DNA of 64,000 nucleotides. It comes from Adineta vaga (Eukaryota; Rotifera). Under the pieces are notes generated by a model that made no database searches, was not told where the DNA came from, and saw nothing but the letters and a program-made list of their open reading frames with translations. Positions 35,982 to 46,797 of the stretch are shown one piece after another. Each line of letters opens with the position of its first letter. Within the stretch, counting starts at the first letter, position 1. The DNA is taken from assembly GCA_021613535.1 (NCBI GenBank), contig CP075492.1:10602001-10666000 (forward strand), read 5' to 3'. The position numbers and the translations under genes were made by a program.

Positions 35982-36053
35982 GGTTCGAGCGAGGTTTGAA
36001 CTCGCGACCTTCTGCGTGTGAAGCAGACGTGATAACCACTACACCATCGAACC
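35982..36053 (-). tRNA. tRNA-Val(CAC)
   Basis: The minus strand folds into a complete cloverleaf. The 7-bp acceptor stem pairs GGTTCGA with TCGAACC. The D-arm carries TGTAGTGGTTATCAC with the box A consensus, the anticodon stem TCTGC/GCAGA encloses loop TTCACAC (anticodon CAC, valine), and the T-arm GCGAG/CTCGC encloses TTCAAAC (box B). No intron. A T5 run directly 3' (AAAAA at 35977-35981 on the plus strand) is a Pol III terminator. It lies in the gap between two convergent protein-coding genes. Confidence 0.95.
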
Positions 36054-36185
36054 GTAGTACAATTGTTCGTATACAATACAATAGGTTCAATTCATTTATT
36101 TATTGAAGGCTTTTATATTTTATTGATCGATTTATAAGTGTTTTGAAAGAAGGCAAATCAATTGAGTTAGAAAAGTAAAGTATGA

Positions 36186-37916
36186 TTATTCATTGTTCAG
36201 ACGTTCAGATATTTCTGACGTTAATGCGATTGGTTCTTGTTTTGTTCGTCTTTGTTTATGTCGTCCATCTTCATAAAGTTTTGTTCTTAACTCAGGTAAT
36301 CCTTGGGATTGAGTTAGTGATGAAGACAATATATCTTCATCTAATGGTTTTCGAGGCGAAAATACTGTTGAAGTAGATAGTGATGCCGCAATTTCTTCAT
36401 TCTTATGTGTAGTAGTCGGTGGAGGAACTCCAAGTTTTGTGGCAATATCTAACATTGATTTATCAAGTTCACTTTGAGGACCAGAAACAGTACGTTGATT
36501 GTAGTATTGGTGAAATTGTTTTAGAGTACTTTCAATAGTTGATTGAGCAACATTGGAATTGTTTTGAAAAATAGCTAAATTGAGTAAAGTGGCCGGATTA
36601 GTTGGATCAAGTTTGAGCGAATATGTGAATGCGCGTAGAGCATTATCAAAATCATTTAATTTCGATAACGTTACACCTAATTAGATGATAGAAATTATTT
36701 TGCTTTAAGAAAAATTCTAACTCAAATTACCTAATAGCGCATAGCTAGGTGCATGTTTTCGATCTAACCGAATTGCTGATTGTAAAAAGATGGCAGCGGA
36801 TGCATGTTGTTGCAAATGTAAATGTACAAGTGCTAGATTATACAAGACATATAGTTCAAATGGTGCTAGATAATTTGCACGTTTCAAACAACTGACAGCA
36901 GCAACATATTTCTTTTTCGAAAAAAAACACATGCCAATATTATTCCATACTTGAGCACATTCAGGTTTTCGTCCATAAACAATACGATATTTTGATAAGG
37001 CAACATCCGCATCACCGTGTTTTTGAATAACTTGACATGCTGCCATAATCGCAGGAATATAGGTTGGACAAAAGGTTAATGCTGTACCAAAACATTCAAA
37101 TGCTTTTGTATAATTTGATTTCTAGAATAAGCGAAAGAAAAACGTAAGCAATGGATAAACTATAGATAAGTAAATGAAAAGGATATAAATTACTTCAAAT
37201 GCCATAAGACCAATTTTAGTAAAGAGTGTCGGTGATTCAGGATTTCGTCTTGCACCACGTTCAAAAACAGCTTCGGCTTCTTCTGGTTCATTTTCTAATA
37301 GATATATCTTTCCCAATGATAAATAAGAAGCTTCTTGCATTTCTGACACTTGTAAAGCTTGTAGAAAATATTTTTTTGCTTCTGTTAAATCATTAAGCTG
37401 GAAATAACATAAACCTAAATTATGGAGAACTTCCCAATCATTTGTTGTACGTGTTAATGTATCTTTATAAGCTTCAATAGCTAATCGATATCGTCCGAGT
37501 AATGCTAAAGATTTGCCAACTTGTTTTATATGAATAACAGATGGTTCTTCTATAACACATTTTTGAAAATAATCAAGTGCATCAATAATACGTCCTTCTT
37601 GTCGATGAACAAGAGCTTGAATATATGTCATATAGGTACTTTTATGAGATTGAATACGTATTAATTGTTGCAGACGATCATATTCACCGCGACCATACAT
37701 AATATGTAAAAGCCAATTGTATTTATCAATTGTCGATATGTCTTGTGGTGAATCTTTTGAAGACGAAACAGTTTTTGTTGTTGGTTTAAGAATTGAAGGA
37801 GGTAGAGAGAGAGTTGTTGTTGTTGTTGACGTAACCATTGCAAGATGGGATAGATTGAGTGCTGCTGTTAGTAATTGTTCAACACCATGTTTCTCACTTT
37901 TTTTCTCCATGCTCAT
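36186..37916 (-). CDS. BBS4: Bardet-Biedl syndrome 4 protein, BBSome TPR subunit
   Basis: Three exons (37916-37194, 37121-36731, 36676-36186) join in frame to 534 aa (human BBS4 is about 519). The protein is a chain of tetratricopeptide repeats from about residue 60 to 400. Highly diagnostic stretches match BBS4: [16 protein letters not shown] at the start, [15 protein letters not shown], and especially [20 protein letters not shown] followed by [18 protein letters not shown]. The N-terminus is Ser/Thr-rich and the C-terminal 110 residues are disordered. BBS4 is part of the BBSome, which sorts membrane proteins into and out of cilia, and works with PCM1 at centriolar satellites. The gene is tail-to-tail with the unknown nuclear-type gene (tRNA between), and head-to-head with the pantothenate-kinase-like gene 2 kb away. 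Confidence 0.95.
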
Positions 37917-39927
37917 TAAATAGCCTATAGCAATACCTCTATTTCCAAAATTGATCTTTCTCTTAATCTTTGTATTGAAACATAAAATCTTTGAAACGTA
38001 CAGACGAAGAAACTGATAAGCAGTGGATTAATATTTATCAACGATTACGTTCATGAAAAAAGGACAACTGCTTAGTAACATGGTTCAACGTTAACAACCG
38101 ATACTTTCCTTCACAGAATAGGTAAGAAGAAGAAAAAAACGACAGGAAACACATGGCTTTTCCATACTGTGAATAGCGCTAACTTTTTTTTTAAATATAA
38201 ATCCTAAAACAATGTCTCTAGACAAATATACATCTACGAAATACAGTCATAGTTTGTTTTATGGTAATAAATCATCGTTATATTCATTTGCTTTTTAATG
38301 AAATGTGATCAGTCAACGAGTAATGAATTGTTGACACGTCCCTGAAACGTTGTGCAATAGTTAAAATTCAAAAAGAAAAGATTTTATCACATTGCTGTAT
38401 ATTCAATCGCTTAATCTGCATACTTTAGTGTTTTTTAAAGCATAAAGCTGAAATAAAGGTAATGAAGGTTAAATACGAAGATAGACTGAACCCTAAGGGT
38501 TAATTTATTGCAACATACGCTGCAATAAACAGAATGGTAATTGATAAGAAAAAAGCACTGTTTGATCCTGTCTGAAAGATGAGTAGTATACTTGATTTTA
38601 ACAATTGATTCAAAGATTTGAATCTTTTCATGGACAAAAATTCAATGAAGATGAACAAAATAAAAAATATCCATATAAATTATATTTAAATTAACTAATA
38701 AAGAAGAGAAAATGAGATTTTCAAGTAGGAAGAATTACAAATCGATTTTTTTTCTATGATGTAATCAATTATAATCCTATGAGACAAATTTTCATTACTA
38801 TCAACAAAACCCGAGAGAAAGAGGAGAAAAAGAATTTCTAACTTTTCTTTTTTTTTCTCTCATCATTTCTGTTGTGAATACCTGTCGATGATGATTGTTC
38901 TAGCAGCGCTTCTGCTTCAAACTACTCATTCGCTTTTGCTATATGCTAATTTTACATCAGTTATGTATATATTCTTTTTTTTTTGAGATGATGATGATGA
39001 TGACGACGGCGACAAAATTCAATGAACAAGCACTACTACCATAAGAGAAAATGTATATGTAAGTTTGAAGGTCAAAATTCTTGTACAATGCTACTTCTAT
39101 TTATCCCTACAACTTGCACCTTTTTTTTTTACTTTTTCAATCAATACTATTCACATTCGTATACAAAAGCTGTGAATAGCAGCTGGTGTTTTTACTTACA
39201 TAACTTCAATATTTCATTGAGAAAAACAACGCCTCTTTTCTTCCCATATAGGCAGTGCAGTTTAAAATAAACTCTATCTATCATATTCACTCTTTCTATC
39301 ATATTCACTCTTTCTACAAAGTACAAGATTAGTTTTTCTACAGTATTGATTTATTTTCGTTTTTATTCTGACAGAAAACATTTGTTGTATAGCGTACGCT
39401 TTTATTCTTTCAGTGATAATTGATGTAGTTTAACAAGATAAGTTCTATAAGTATTGCATTATATTTACACTCATACTTGACATATTGATAAACGATGAAA
39501 AACGAGTATTTGACATTTAACAGAGAACAAAAAATCGAAGAACACGGATGCATTTTACTCTTAACTAATAGTTGACAATGAACATACACATTTTGATAAC
39601 TAATATATTTATTCATGTATTGTTCTTTAAAACTATTGTACCTTTTTCTTCTTCCTCTTCTTATTGATTTAAGAGCTTCTTTTTCGTATATTAATAGTCT
39701 CTTGAAAGAAGATTAGAAAAGAAAAATATATCGTTTAAGTACTGTTCATAACAAAAACTACTTAAAACAATAAATCATCGAATCTTTTTTCTTTCTTTTT
39801 TTTCGTTAGATACAAAAAAGAAACCCGGAAAGGTGTATCATTTTCTTCTTTATATTGTTCAATTTTCAAAACTATTCACTTTCATCCTTTTATAGAATCG
39901 AGTAATACATAAGACACTCTTTCTTAA
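37917..39927. other. divergent intergenic region, no gene seen
   Basis: About 2 kb between the starts of BBS4 and the pantothenate-kinase-like gene. It is AT-rich with GATGAT repeats near 38985-39005 and a direct 18-nt duplication of TATCATATTCACTCTTTC at about 39277-39312. No supported exon. Confidence 0.4.
39277..39312. repeat. short tandem duplication (18-nt unit, two copies)
   Basis: The unit TATCATATTCACTCTTTC is present twice in a row. It is non-coding. Confidence 0.8.
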
Positions 39928-41913
39928 ATGTCTGCGACAAATGAAGATGATTATATTGGTAATGAACGTTCTCGTTCAGGTTTCTTTCGCCGTTCATTTT
40001 CACCACATTCATTTGATAAATTACGTGATGAAGATAGTGATTATTTCTACAAACCAAAACGTGGTCCATCAAGAAGTAAATCAAATATTACAATTACACG
40101 ACCAATTAAAAAATTTGAAACAGTTACAACATTAATGGAACTTTTATCGAAAGGATCAAATCATAATTCTAAAACACAATTGAATGAAGATGTGGAACCG
40201 CCCACATTATCGAAAAACATTGATGAACAAAAATCATCACATTATTCAAGTTTTCTATCCATGGATGGTGAAAATTCATCATCAAATATTCCATCTACTC
40301 TTTCATCACGCTGTAGTTCATCAATATTAACAGGAGTAGAACATGAATCGTCAACAGTTGTTAGTGCAGAACCAATATCTGAATTAACTCAAACAAGTAA
40401 GAAAGTTACGTAATATTAGTTGAAAAAAAAACTTGAGTTTTCTTAAGCCAGATTCCTTACAATGATATGATCTCCTCTCTATTTCAGTTTCAAATCTTTC
40501 GAAAGAAGAATCACAATTGAATACGAATGAGGATAAACGAATCTATCCTACATCACCATGTCATGTACCAGCAGTAGGAATTAATGTAACAACAACAGGT
40601 GTTCATCTTGTTTTACTTGAACTCTATCCACAAAATATTGATCATTCTACAGTTATTTTTCAACGCTATTTAATTTCTTTAATTATTAATAATGAACATC
40701 AAGATTGGTCAATATCAAATGTTGAATTACGTACAACGATTGAACAAGAAGTTAATTTTCGTTTATTTACATTAACACACGAAGAATTTGATCTTATTCT
40801 CATACGTTTACAATCATTTACAAATTTTAAATCATCAATTGCATCATCATTTGTATTGAATATCGCTTTAACAGGTGAACAAACGATTGATTATGAACGA
40901 AAAATTTCTTCACGTTTAAATAAAATCAATTTGAATTTTGATATTATTCAATATCGTATTGAATCCTATATGATTGGTTTAGATTTCTTTCTTGGAAATA
41001 AACGTTTAATGCATAGTGATAAACAAGATGAATTAATTGAAGTCTTCAATGATAAACCAATTGAAGAGAATCGTCAAATTTATCCATATATATTAGTACA
41101 TGCCGAAGCAGGAAGTACTTTTTTCTATATTGTGCATACATCATGTCGATATTCTATATTAACATCGAATAATTTAAGTTATAAAACATATGCAAATTTA
41201 ATGAAACTTTTACAACCAGGATTTGACACCAAAAATGATGAACACACGTAAGCTATCATAAATTTCTTTATCTTCTATTTGAATTTTTCTTATTCTTTAG
41301 ATTAATTTCAACTTCATCATTTCCAATTCGACGTCCACCGCCTATTTCATTTGATTTTACACGTCAAGATTTATGTAAAAATTGTCATCGTCTATCAACA
41401 AATTTTTCAACTGAATTACCTTTAACAAGTTTTACACGTTTACCTCAACGATGTTTTCCATATGATTATTCAATATCGAAAACACCGCATTATATTTATC
41501 GTGGATGGTCCAATCGACGATCATTATCGTATGACAAGAACTTATCAACCTATGATGTTCATACTCAAACAGATGATAGTTTTCTCGAATCATCATCTTT
41601 ACAAATGCGTTTAGCAACACGTCGTTCACTATTATCAATGGTTACAATGAATATGGCATTGATTCTTAAATTATTATTGAAATTATATCCATCTGTACAT
41701 CATTGTATATTAATGGGAGAATTTTTTCAATTAGAAAAACAAGCTATACCTGATCTTGCTCTATTTATTCGATCAATTATGGGAAATGATACTCCACATA
41801 TTTATCAATTGAAACGAGAATCACTTATATCAGCACTTGGTTGTGCGCTTCCTCGAGTTTATTTTGATATTACTGATGATAAAGGAATTATAGGGAATGA
41901 TTGTATTGACTGA
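39928..41913 (+). CDS. divergent pantothenate-kinase-fold protein lacking key catalytic motifs
   Basis: Three exons (39928-40396, 40488-41247, 41301-41913) join in frame to 613 aa. The first 210 residues are Ser-rich and disordered. The rest follows the eukaryotic pantothenate kinase order: a first strand like the ATP loop (VGINVTTTGVHLVLLEL), a mid-domain that ends in a YPYILVHAEAGSTFFYI strand, and a C-terminal run of SLLSMVTMNMALI...HHCILMGEFFQL and LISALGCAL. These align with PanK strands ending in VNxGSGVSI, with the VGNFL strand and with the GAVGALL helix. Active PanKs have a glycine-rich loop (TGGGA) where this protein has TGEQTIDYE, and DIGGT where it has NVTTT. CoA-pathway kinase activity therefore looks lost, and a regulatory pseudokinase role is inferred. 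The Cys pair CKNCHRL near residue 445 is extra. Confidence 0.7.
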
Positions 41914-42683
41914 ATTTGTTTTTTTTTCGAATGAATTTTTACTTTATTGAAAGGGAATTTTCATAGCTAATTAATTATATTGGGTTTGTGCACACTTGTT
42001 TGACAGATATAGAATGTAGTTCGGCCTATTTTGTTTTATATATTTTCCTTACAAAGTAAATAAAAACATTTACTAAATGATTTGATCAATGGCTATATAA
42101 CGGCTACTCTAATCGTAGTTATGACTCATACATGAAACTTTGAAGCTCTTAAAAGTTTACGTTTATATACAGGATGAAACTGACGTAAATCAAGTAAGCA
42201 ATCGATTCTTTTTTTCTTGTTTTTTTTACATCGTCGATTGAAATTGTTAATGTAAATATGGCCTGACAAAAAATTAGTCATTATTGTATTGTGATTAAAA
42301 AAAGAAATCATGAATTCGGCTGCATTCAATGTATAGAATATCATTCTGTTCTTTCAGTTTAAAACTTTTTCACTTCCTAGAACGAATAAACAATTCAGTT
42401 TTCTTTCTTCTTGTAGAGTAAGAAATCATATTGTTGTTCTAACATTCTCTTACTACCCTTTTTTCAACAATTAAACGTATCAAGAATAAGAAAAAAGAAG
42501 AAAATTAACAAAAAAATTTCATTTCAATGAATAGTAAATATTGTTCGTTCTTCAATTTTTTTTGCATCTGTGTATGAATGTTCCGAGTAGATGAATTGCT
42601 CTTAAAGTAGAAGTATTTAAACAGAAAAAAAAAGAAAACGCCTATACAGTAAGCAGAAAAAAAAGTGTTCTTTTGGTGTTAAC
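41914..42683. other. intergenic, no gene supported
   Basis: AT-rich stretch with AATAAA near 42058. A 72-codon minus-strand ORF (42126-42344) begins with ATG but has no recognisable motif, so it is left unannotated. Confidence 0.35.
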
Positions 42684-44536
42684 ATGAGTCGTTCTCACTG
42701 TATTATCAACGTTTTCTTGTTAATTATCAATATATATACGGTCAACTCTTTTTTTACCTACAACGTGGGAAATGTTGTTGCCGTACGCAACATAAGTTGC
42801 CGTATAGATGCTAATGGAACGACAGCAAGTAATTTTCATTACTGTGTTTTTCGTGGGTATTATCCAACAATGGATAGTGAGCTTCCAGGATTTATAGCCT
42901 ATACCGGCTTACGGTACGGAAACTCATTTATTCGAATACGACAAAGATGTAGTGCATTTCAATGGAGCACAAGTACTATCGGTAGTGGTACATGTACTCC
43001 GCAAACACAATTTGAAACGTTCTCATCTATGACTCTTTGTATTTGCGCAACTAACAACTGTAATCAGGATAGAACAACTTGCGAAATATCGATTTCCAAT
43101 ACGTCGACTGTAGCATCAATTGACGCTTTCATACCGACTTTATCCGAACATGTTCCATGTAATTTTACGAATGGTTCATCTCTTGTATGTACAGAACAAC
43201 CATATGTAAATTCTTTAGCTTGTGAACAATATGTTAGAAATAATAGTTTACTATGTGCTATTACAATGAATGGAACACAAATTATACAAACAGCATTAGT
43301 CGAAGCAGACTACGAGAGATATCTTTCTGAAAAAGTTTATCAATTAAAATTATTATACACTAACAATTCAGGAAGTCAATATAATGAAACGACTAATAAT
43401 GTTTATTACAAATATTCTTTTAGCACTACGCAATCTCTTGAAGAATGTGCATGTACCAATTCTTCCTTTTGTAATTCTGATATGAATACATGTGCGTTAC
43501 TTAACACTCAATCAACAATGACTATAACATCAGCAACAGCATCAACACAAAGTATGACAAGTGTACAGGTTAATTCCAATGCAACAACAGCCAATTCCAC
43601 AGTTATAGCATCAACACAAAGTATGACAAGTGTACAAGGTAATTCGAATGCAACAGCAGCTAATTCCAATGCAACAACAGTCAATTCCACAGTAATAGCA
43701 TCAACGCAAAGTATGACAAGTGTACAGGTAAATTCCAATGCAACAACAGTCAATTCTACAGTTATAGCATCAACACAAAGTATGACAAGTGTACAAGGTA
43801 ATTCGAACGCAACAGTAGCTAATTCCAATGCAACAACAGTCAATTCCACAGTAATAGCATCAACGCAAAGTATGACAAGTGTACAGGTAAATTCCAATGC
43901 AACAACAGTCAATTCTACAGTTATAGCATCAACACAAAGTATGACAAGTGTACAAGGTAATTCGAACGCAACAGTAGCTAATTCCAATGCAACAACAGTC
44001 AATTCTACAGTTATAGCATCAACACAAAGTATGACAAGTGTACAAGGTAATTCGAATGCAACAGCAGCCAATTCCAATGCAACAACAGTCAATTCCACAG
44101 TTATAGCATCAACACAAAGTATGACAAGTGTACAGGTAAATTCCAATGCAACAACAATCAATTCTACAGTTATAGCTTCGACACAAAGCATGACAAGTGT
44201 ACAGATAAATTCCAATGCAACAGTAGTAACTAATACTACAAGAACAACCACGACAGCAACAACTAGCACTACAGGAACGACTTCAACAACAAGCTTAGAC
44301 CAGCAAAGTAAATATTTTCTTGGAATAGACAGCATATCATCATTATTTTTTCTATTTAAGATCTAGTAACAGGTGAACCAGGTCTTGGCAAAGCAGCAAC
44401 TGCTGGTATCGTATGTGGTATTATTTTTTCTGCTCTTCTATTCATCGGAGAGATTCTCTTCTTTAAATTCGTTTATTCTCGTATGTGTGGTCCGTCAGGT
44501 ACCGAACGTTCAGTTGCTTATCATGCAGATGGTTAG
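42684..44536 (+). CDS. mucin-like type I membrane protein with two Ly6-like domains and a tandem-repeat stalk
   Basis: Two exons (42684-44307, 44367-44536) join in frame to 597 aa. A signal peptide is followed by two Cys-rich domains of about 110 residues, each ending in the three-finger signature CxCxxxxCN: LCICATNNCNQD and ECACTNSSFCNSD, as in Ly6/uPAR proteins. A stalk of about 230 residues then repeats a 23- or 30-residue unit (ASTQSMTSVQ, NSNAT, NST) with an N-glycosylation sequon every few residues. A Thr-rich segment and one membrane helix (GIVCGIIFSALLFIGEILFF) follow, with a short tail (SRMCGPSGTERSVAYHADG). A heavily glycosylated surface protein is inferred. The second exon acceptor (ATCTAG) was chosen for frame; another AG lies 9 nt upstream. 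Confidence 0.8.
43541..44221 (+). repeat. coding minisatellite, nine units of 69 or 90 bp
   Basis: Nine copies of a unit beginning ASTQSMTSVQ. Short units (23 residues) read VQVNSNATTVNSTVI-type; long units (30 residues) insert an extra NSNATVAN. Order is short, long, short, long, short, long, long, short, then a degenerate last unit. Many copies are identical to the base, which fits recent unequal exchange. Most copies carry CAGGTAAAT or CAAGGTAATT, close to a splice-donor consensus. Confidence 0.9.
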
Positions 44537-45087
44537 CTGACATTATAAATAATATTTAATTTTTAACCGTGCGAAACAATTCTGCTTTCAAAAATCGTGT
44601 TGGACATTTTACAAGATACCTATTTTATTATTATTTTCTTTTCTTATTTGCCACATAAATATTTGTATTGATATAGAACTATCTTTTAATATCTTATAGA
44701 TAACGAAGAGAATTATTTTATTTGGAAATGTATCATTAACGTTGTAAATTTTAATCTGATATTGATCATATGCTCTAGTTAATCTGTTACTATTCTATAA
44801 AAGATAAAAATATTGCTTTTAATCTTGTTCAAAGACATAATCGTATGAAGTATGATTTATTCTTTTTTGAATAAATGATATCATAGATATTGAATATATG
44901 TAAAATAATTTCATTTCATTTGCTTATGTCTCATATTTCTCACATCTAGCCAAATGTCGTGACAAATAAAACAAATGACATCTGTCTATTTCGGACATAG
45001 TTAAATGTCTTACACCAAATACATTCATTATTTTATATTTCATACATTTGTCATTCATCATTCGATAAAATTATTTTAGATTGACCA
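44537..45087. other. intergenic, no gene seen
   Basis: AT-rich 3' flank of the mucin-like gene and upstream DNA of the lectin-like gene. A TTATTTTAG acceptor-like motif ends at 45079, eight nt before the next ATG. Confidence 0.4.
45066..45079 (+). promoter_or_regulatory. splice-acceptor-like site before a start codon
   Basis: AAAATTATTTTAG ends eight bases before the ATG at 45088, in a single-exon gene. It may mark a 5' UTR intron or a trans-splice site. Confidence 0.3.
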
Positions 45088-45810
45088 ATGTATTTCTATA
45101 GAATTCTTTTTCTTTTCTCTTTTTCTTCGACAATTTTAACTAACAACGACTTTCTTTTGACAAGTACAAATTATTCTTATCATATTCATTGTAATCATAA
45201 TTTTTCTATTAAAATCAATTCAATTCAATATCTCTATCAAAAATACAATTGTACACTTGTTCTTTCTCATCCAAATCATCACCATCATCATCATCATCAT
45301 CATCTATGGAACATATGTTTAAATCAATCATCATGTTTTATTAATCTAAAACCTTTTCCCAACATTGGTATTCGACAGCATCTGTCCGAATGTCATACGA
45401 CTAAATTAAAATCTATCCAAATGAATTATATATGTATCAATCATAGATCTATCTTAACAAAGACGACATATTCTGATACTGTAAATACGATTATACTATG
45501 TTTTTGCATGGTTATTTCTGTTAGTTTACTTGCTCTTATCTGTTCGTGTCTTCGACATCTTTCCAGACATGATATTGAAGAATACAAACATTCAATCATT
45601 AATACTAGAAATAACATCCAATCGATTTATGATAATCAAAGTAAACAAGACTATGAATTGAAAAAATTATTCTCGATTGAAACATCTTCATCTGCATCAA
45701 CATTAACATCCGTTACTAGTAGAAACCTTCGAACAAATTCAAGTGAATACGATAATTTAATACAGCTGATATCATCTATGAGAATTATCAATACAAATAA
45801 TCCAATATAA
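45088..45810 (+). CDS. single-pass membrane protein with SUEL/galactose-lectin-like domain
   Basis: A single-exon 240-aa ORF. After a signal peptide, residues about 30-125 have the spacing of a SUEL-type (L-rhamnose/D-galactose-binding) lectin: a first Cys (HIHCNHNFSIKI), a YxxxxC strand (YQKYNCTL), a WNICLNQSSCFINL pair, and a final SECHTTKLKSIQMNYIC with the typical K-x-L/I-x-V/M-x-Y-x-C end. The domain is short and has lost the DPC motif, so sugar binding is uncertain. A membrane helix (IILCFCMVISVSLLALICS) and a 100-residue Ser/Asn-rich tail follow. Within the domain sits a tract of nine histidines (CAT repeat), in a loop where other lectins have few residues; it could bind metal or be a neutral expansion. 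Confidence 0.65.
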   Translation: MYFYRILFLFSFSSTILTNNDFLLTSTNYSYHIHCNHNFSIKINSIQYLYQKYNCTLVLSHPNHHHHHHHHHLWNICLNQSSCFINLKPFPNIGIRQHLSECHTTKLKSIQMNYICINHRSILTKTTYSDTVNTIILCFCMVISVSLLALICSCLRHLSRHDIEEYKHSIINTRNNIQSIYDNQSKQDYELKKLFSIETSSSASTLTSVTSRNLRTNSSEYDNLIQLISSMRIINTNNPI

Positions 45811-46797
45811 CATTCTTTTCTTCGTTTTTGCTTCTCTGTTAAATCAGACTTTATTTACCTAAAGAATTAAAGGAATGTGTTTATTATCGACAGAACATCT
45901 TTAACACTATTGATCGAATAATAAAGTGAAGACATCGATTGTTAATGTGTGTATCCGTGCCTTAAAAACTAATCAATTCACTATTGATAACATACCATCA
46001 AATAACAACATTTCTTGATCGCATCGTTGATTTGAACGATGTAATCATCATCGTTAGCAGCTATTTTTGACGCACAATAGGAGGGATGATGTATGTGTCT
46101 CATCATTCGGGATTCATCTGCGATATCATCGAAGCAAAAATGTATGAAAGAAGACAAACGCTAGTCTGATAAATTCTATCATCCATATATGTATATGAAA
46201 TATATTTCTTTTTTTTCCTATCTTTCTCTCTCTCTTTCTTTCATTACTTGATTATCTTTCTGCTACACGGCAGTGCATCACATAGGCGTATGTACTTTTG
46301 CTTTCTTATACATGCGCTAGCAGCAAAGTGAGAAAGGCGAAAAAGGAAAGTAAGAAAAGGAGAAAGAAGAAGAACTCATCGCTTTCTCTCCTTTTCCTTT
46401 TTGTTCTAACCATTTAATGTATATACGTGTGTGCGTTTTGTACAGTTATTTTTCTTCTTCTTCTTCTTCTCCTTCTTCTTTCTCATAATACTTTTGTATT
46501 GTCGTTTGTCTTTTGTAGTACACAGTTTACTAGTCAGTCGCGAAAGAGAAAGAGAGGGAGAGCGGAAAAAAAAGTAAGAAGAAGTATATATATATATTTA
46601 TAATAATAAATAGAAATTGAGAGAAAAAGAAAGACAAATACTGTATTGAACAATTTTATCTTCGTCACAACAATGTCAGTTAGTTTCTCTGTATTATTCA
46701 AATCACGCAATTGTGCGTGACTTATTTTACTTACAAATTAACACATTTCAATTTGTACGTACATATATATATATATTGTCGTCAAACTATAATTCAA
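45811..46797. other. upstream region of the MTCL-like gene, no gene seen
   Basis: About 1 kb of AT-rich DNA with CTT repeats (46451-46482), GA-rich tracts (46325-46375, 46545-46580) and TA runs (46585-46600, 46763-46776). It probably holds the promoter and 5' UTR of the next gene. Confidence 0.4.
46451..46482. repeat. CTT trinucleotide repeat
   Basis: A run of TTC/CTT units, once interrupted, upstream of the MTCL-like gene. Confidence 0.85.

Noticed and set aside
35798-36106. A 102-codon plus-strand ORF over the tRNA gene
   Set aside because: It reads through the complement of a well-folded tRNA-Val and its Pol III terminator; its protein has no features.
42126-42344. A 72-codon minus-strand ORF with an ATG
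   Set aside because: No domain, signal peptide or splice partner could be found; it may be chance, although a small gene cannot be excluded.
43541-44221. The regular direct repeats considered as a CRISPR-like array
   Set aside because: The repeats are contiguous, in frame and protein-coding, without unique spacers, and the genome is eukaryotic.
43508-44335. A 275-codon open frame on the minus strand across the mucin repeat
   Set aside because: It is an antisense shadow of the tandem repeat: the period is a multiple of three, so a stop-free unit stays open in every copy. Its Val/Leu-rich product has no independent features.
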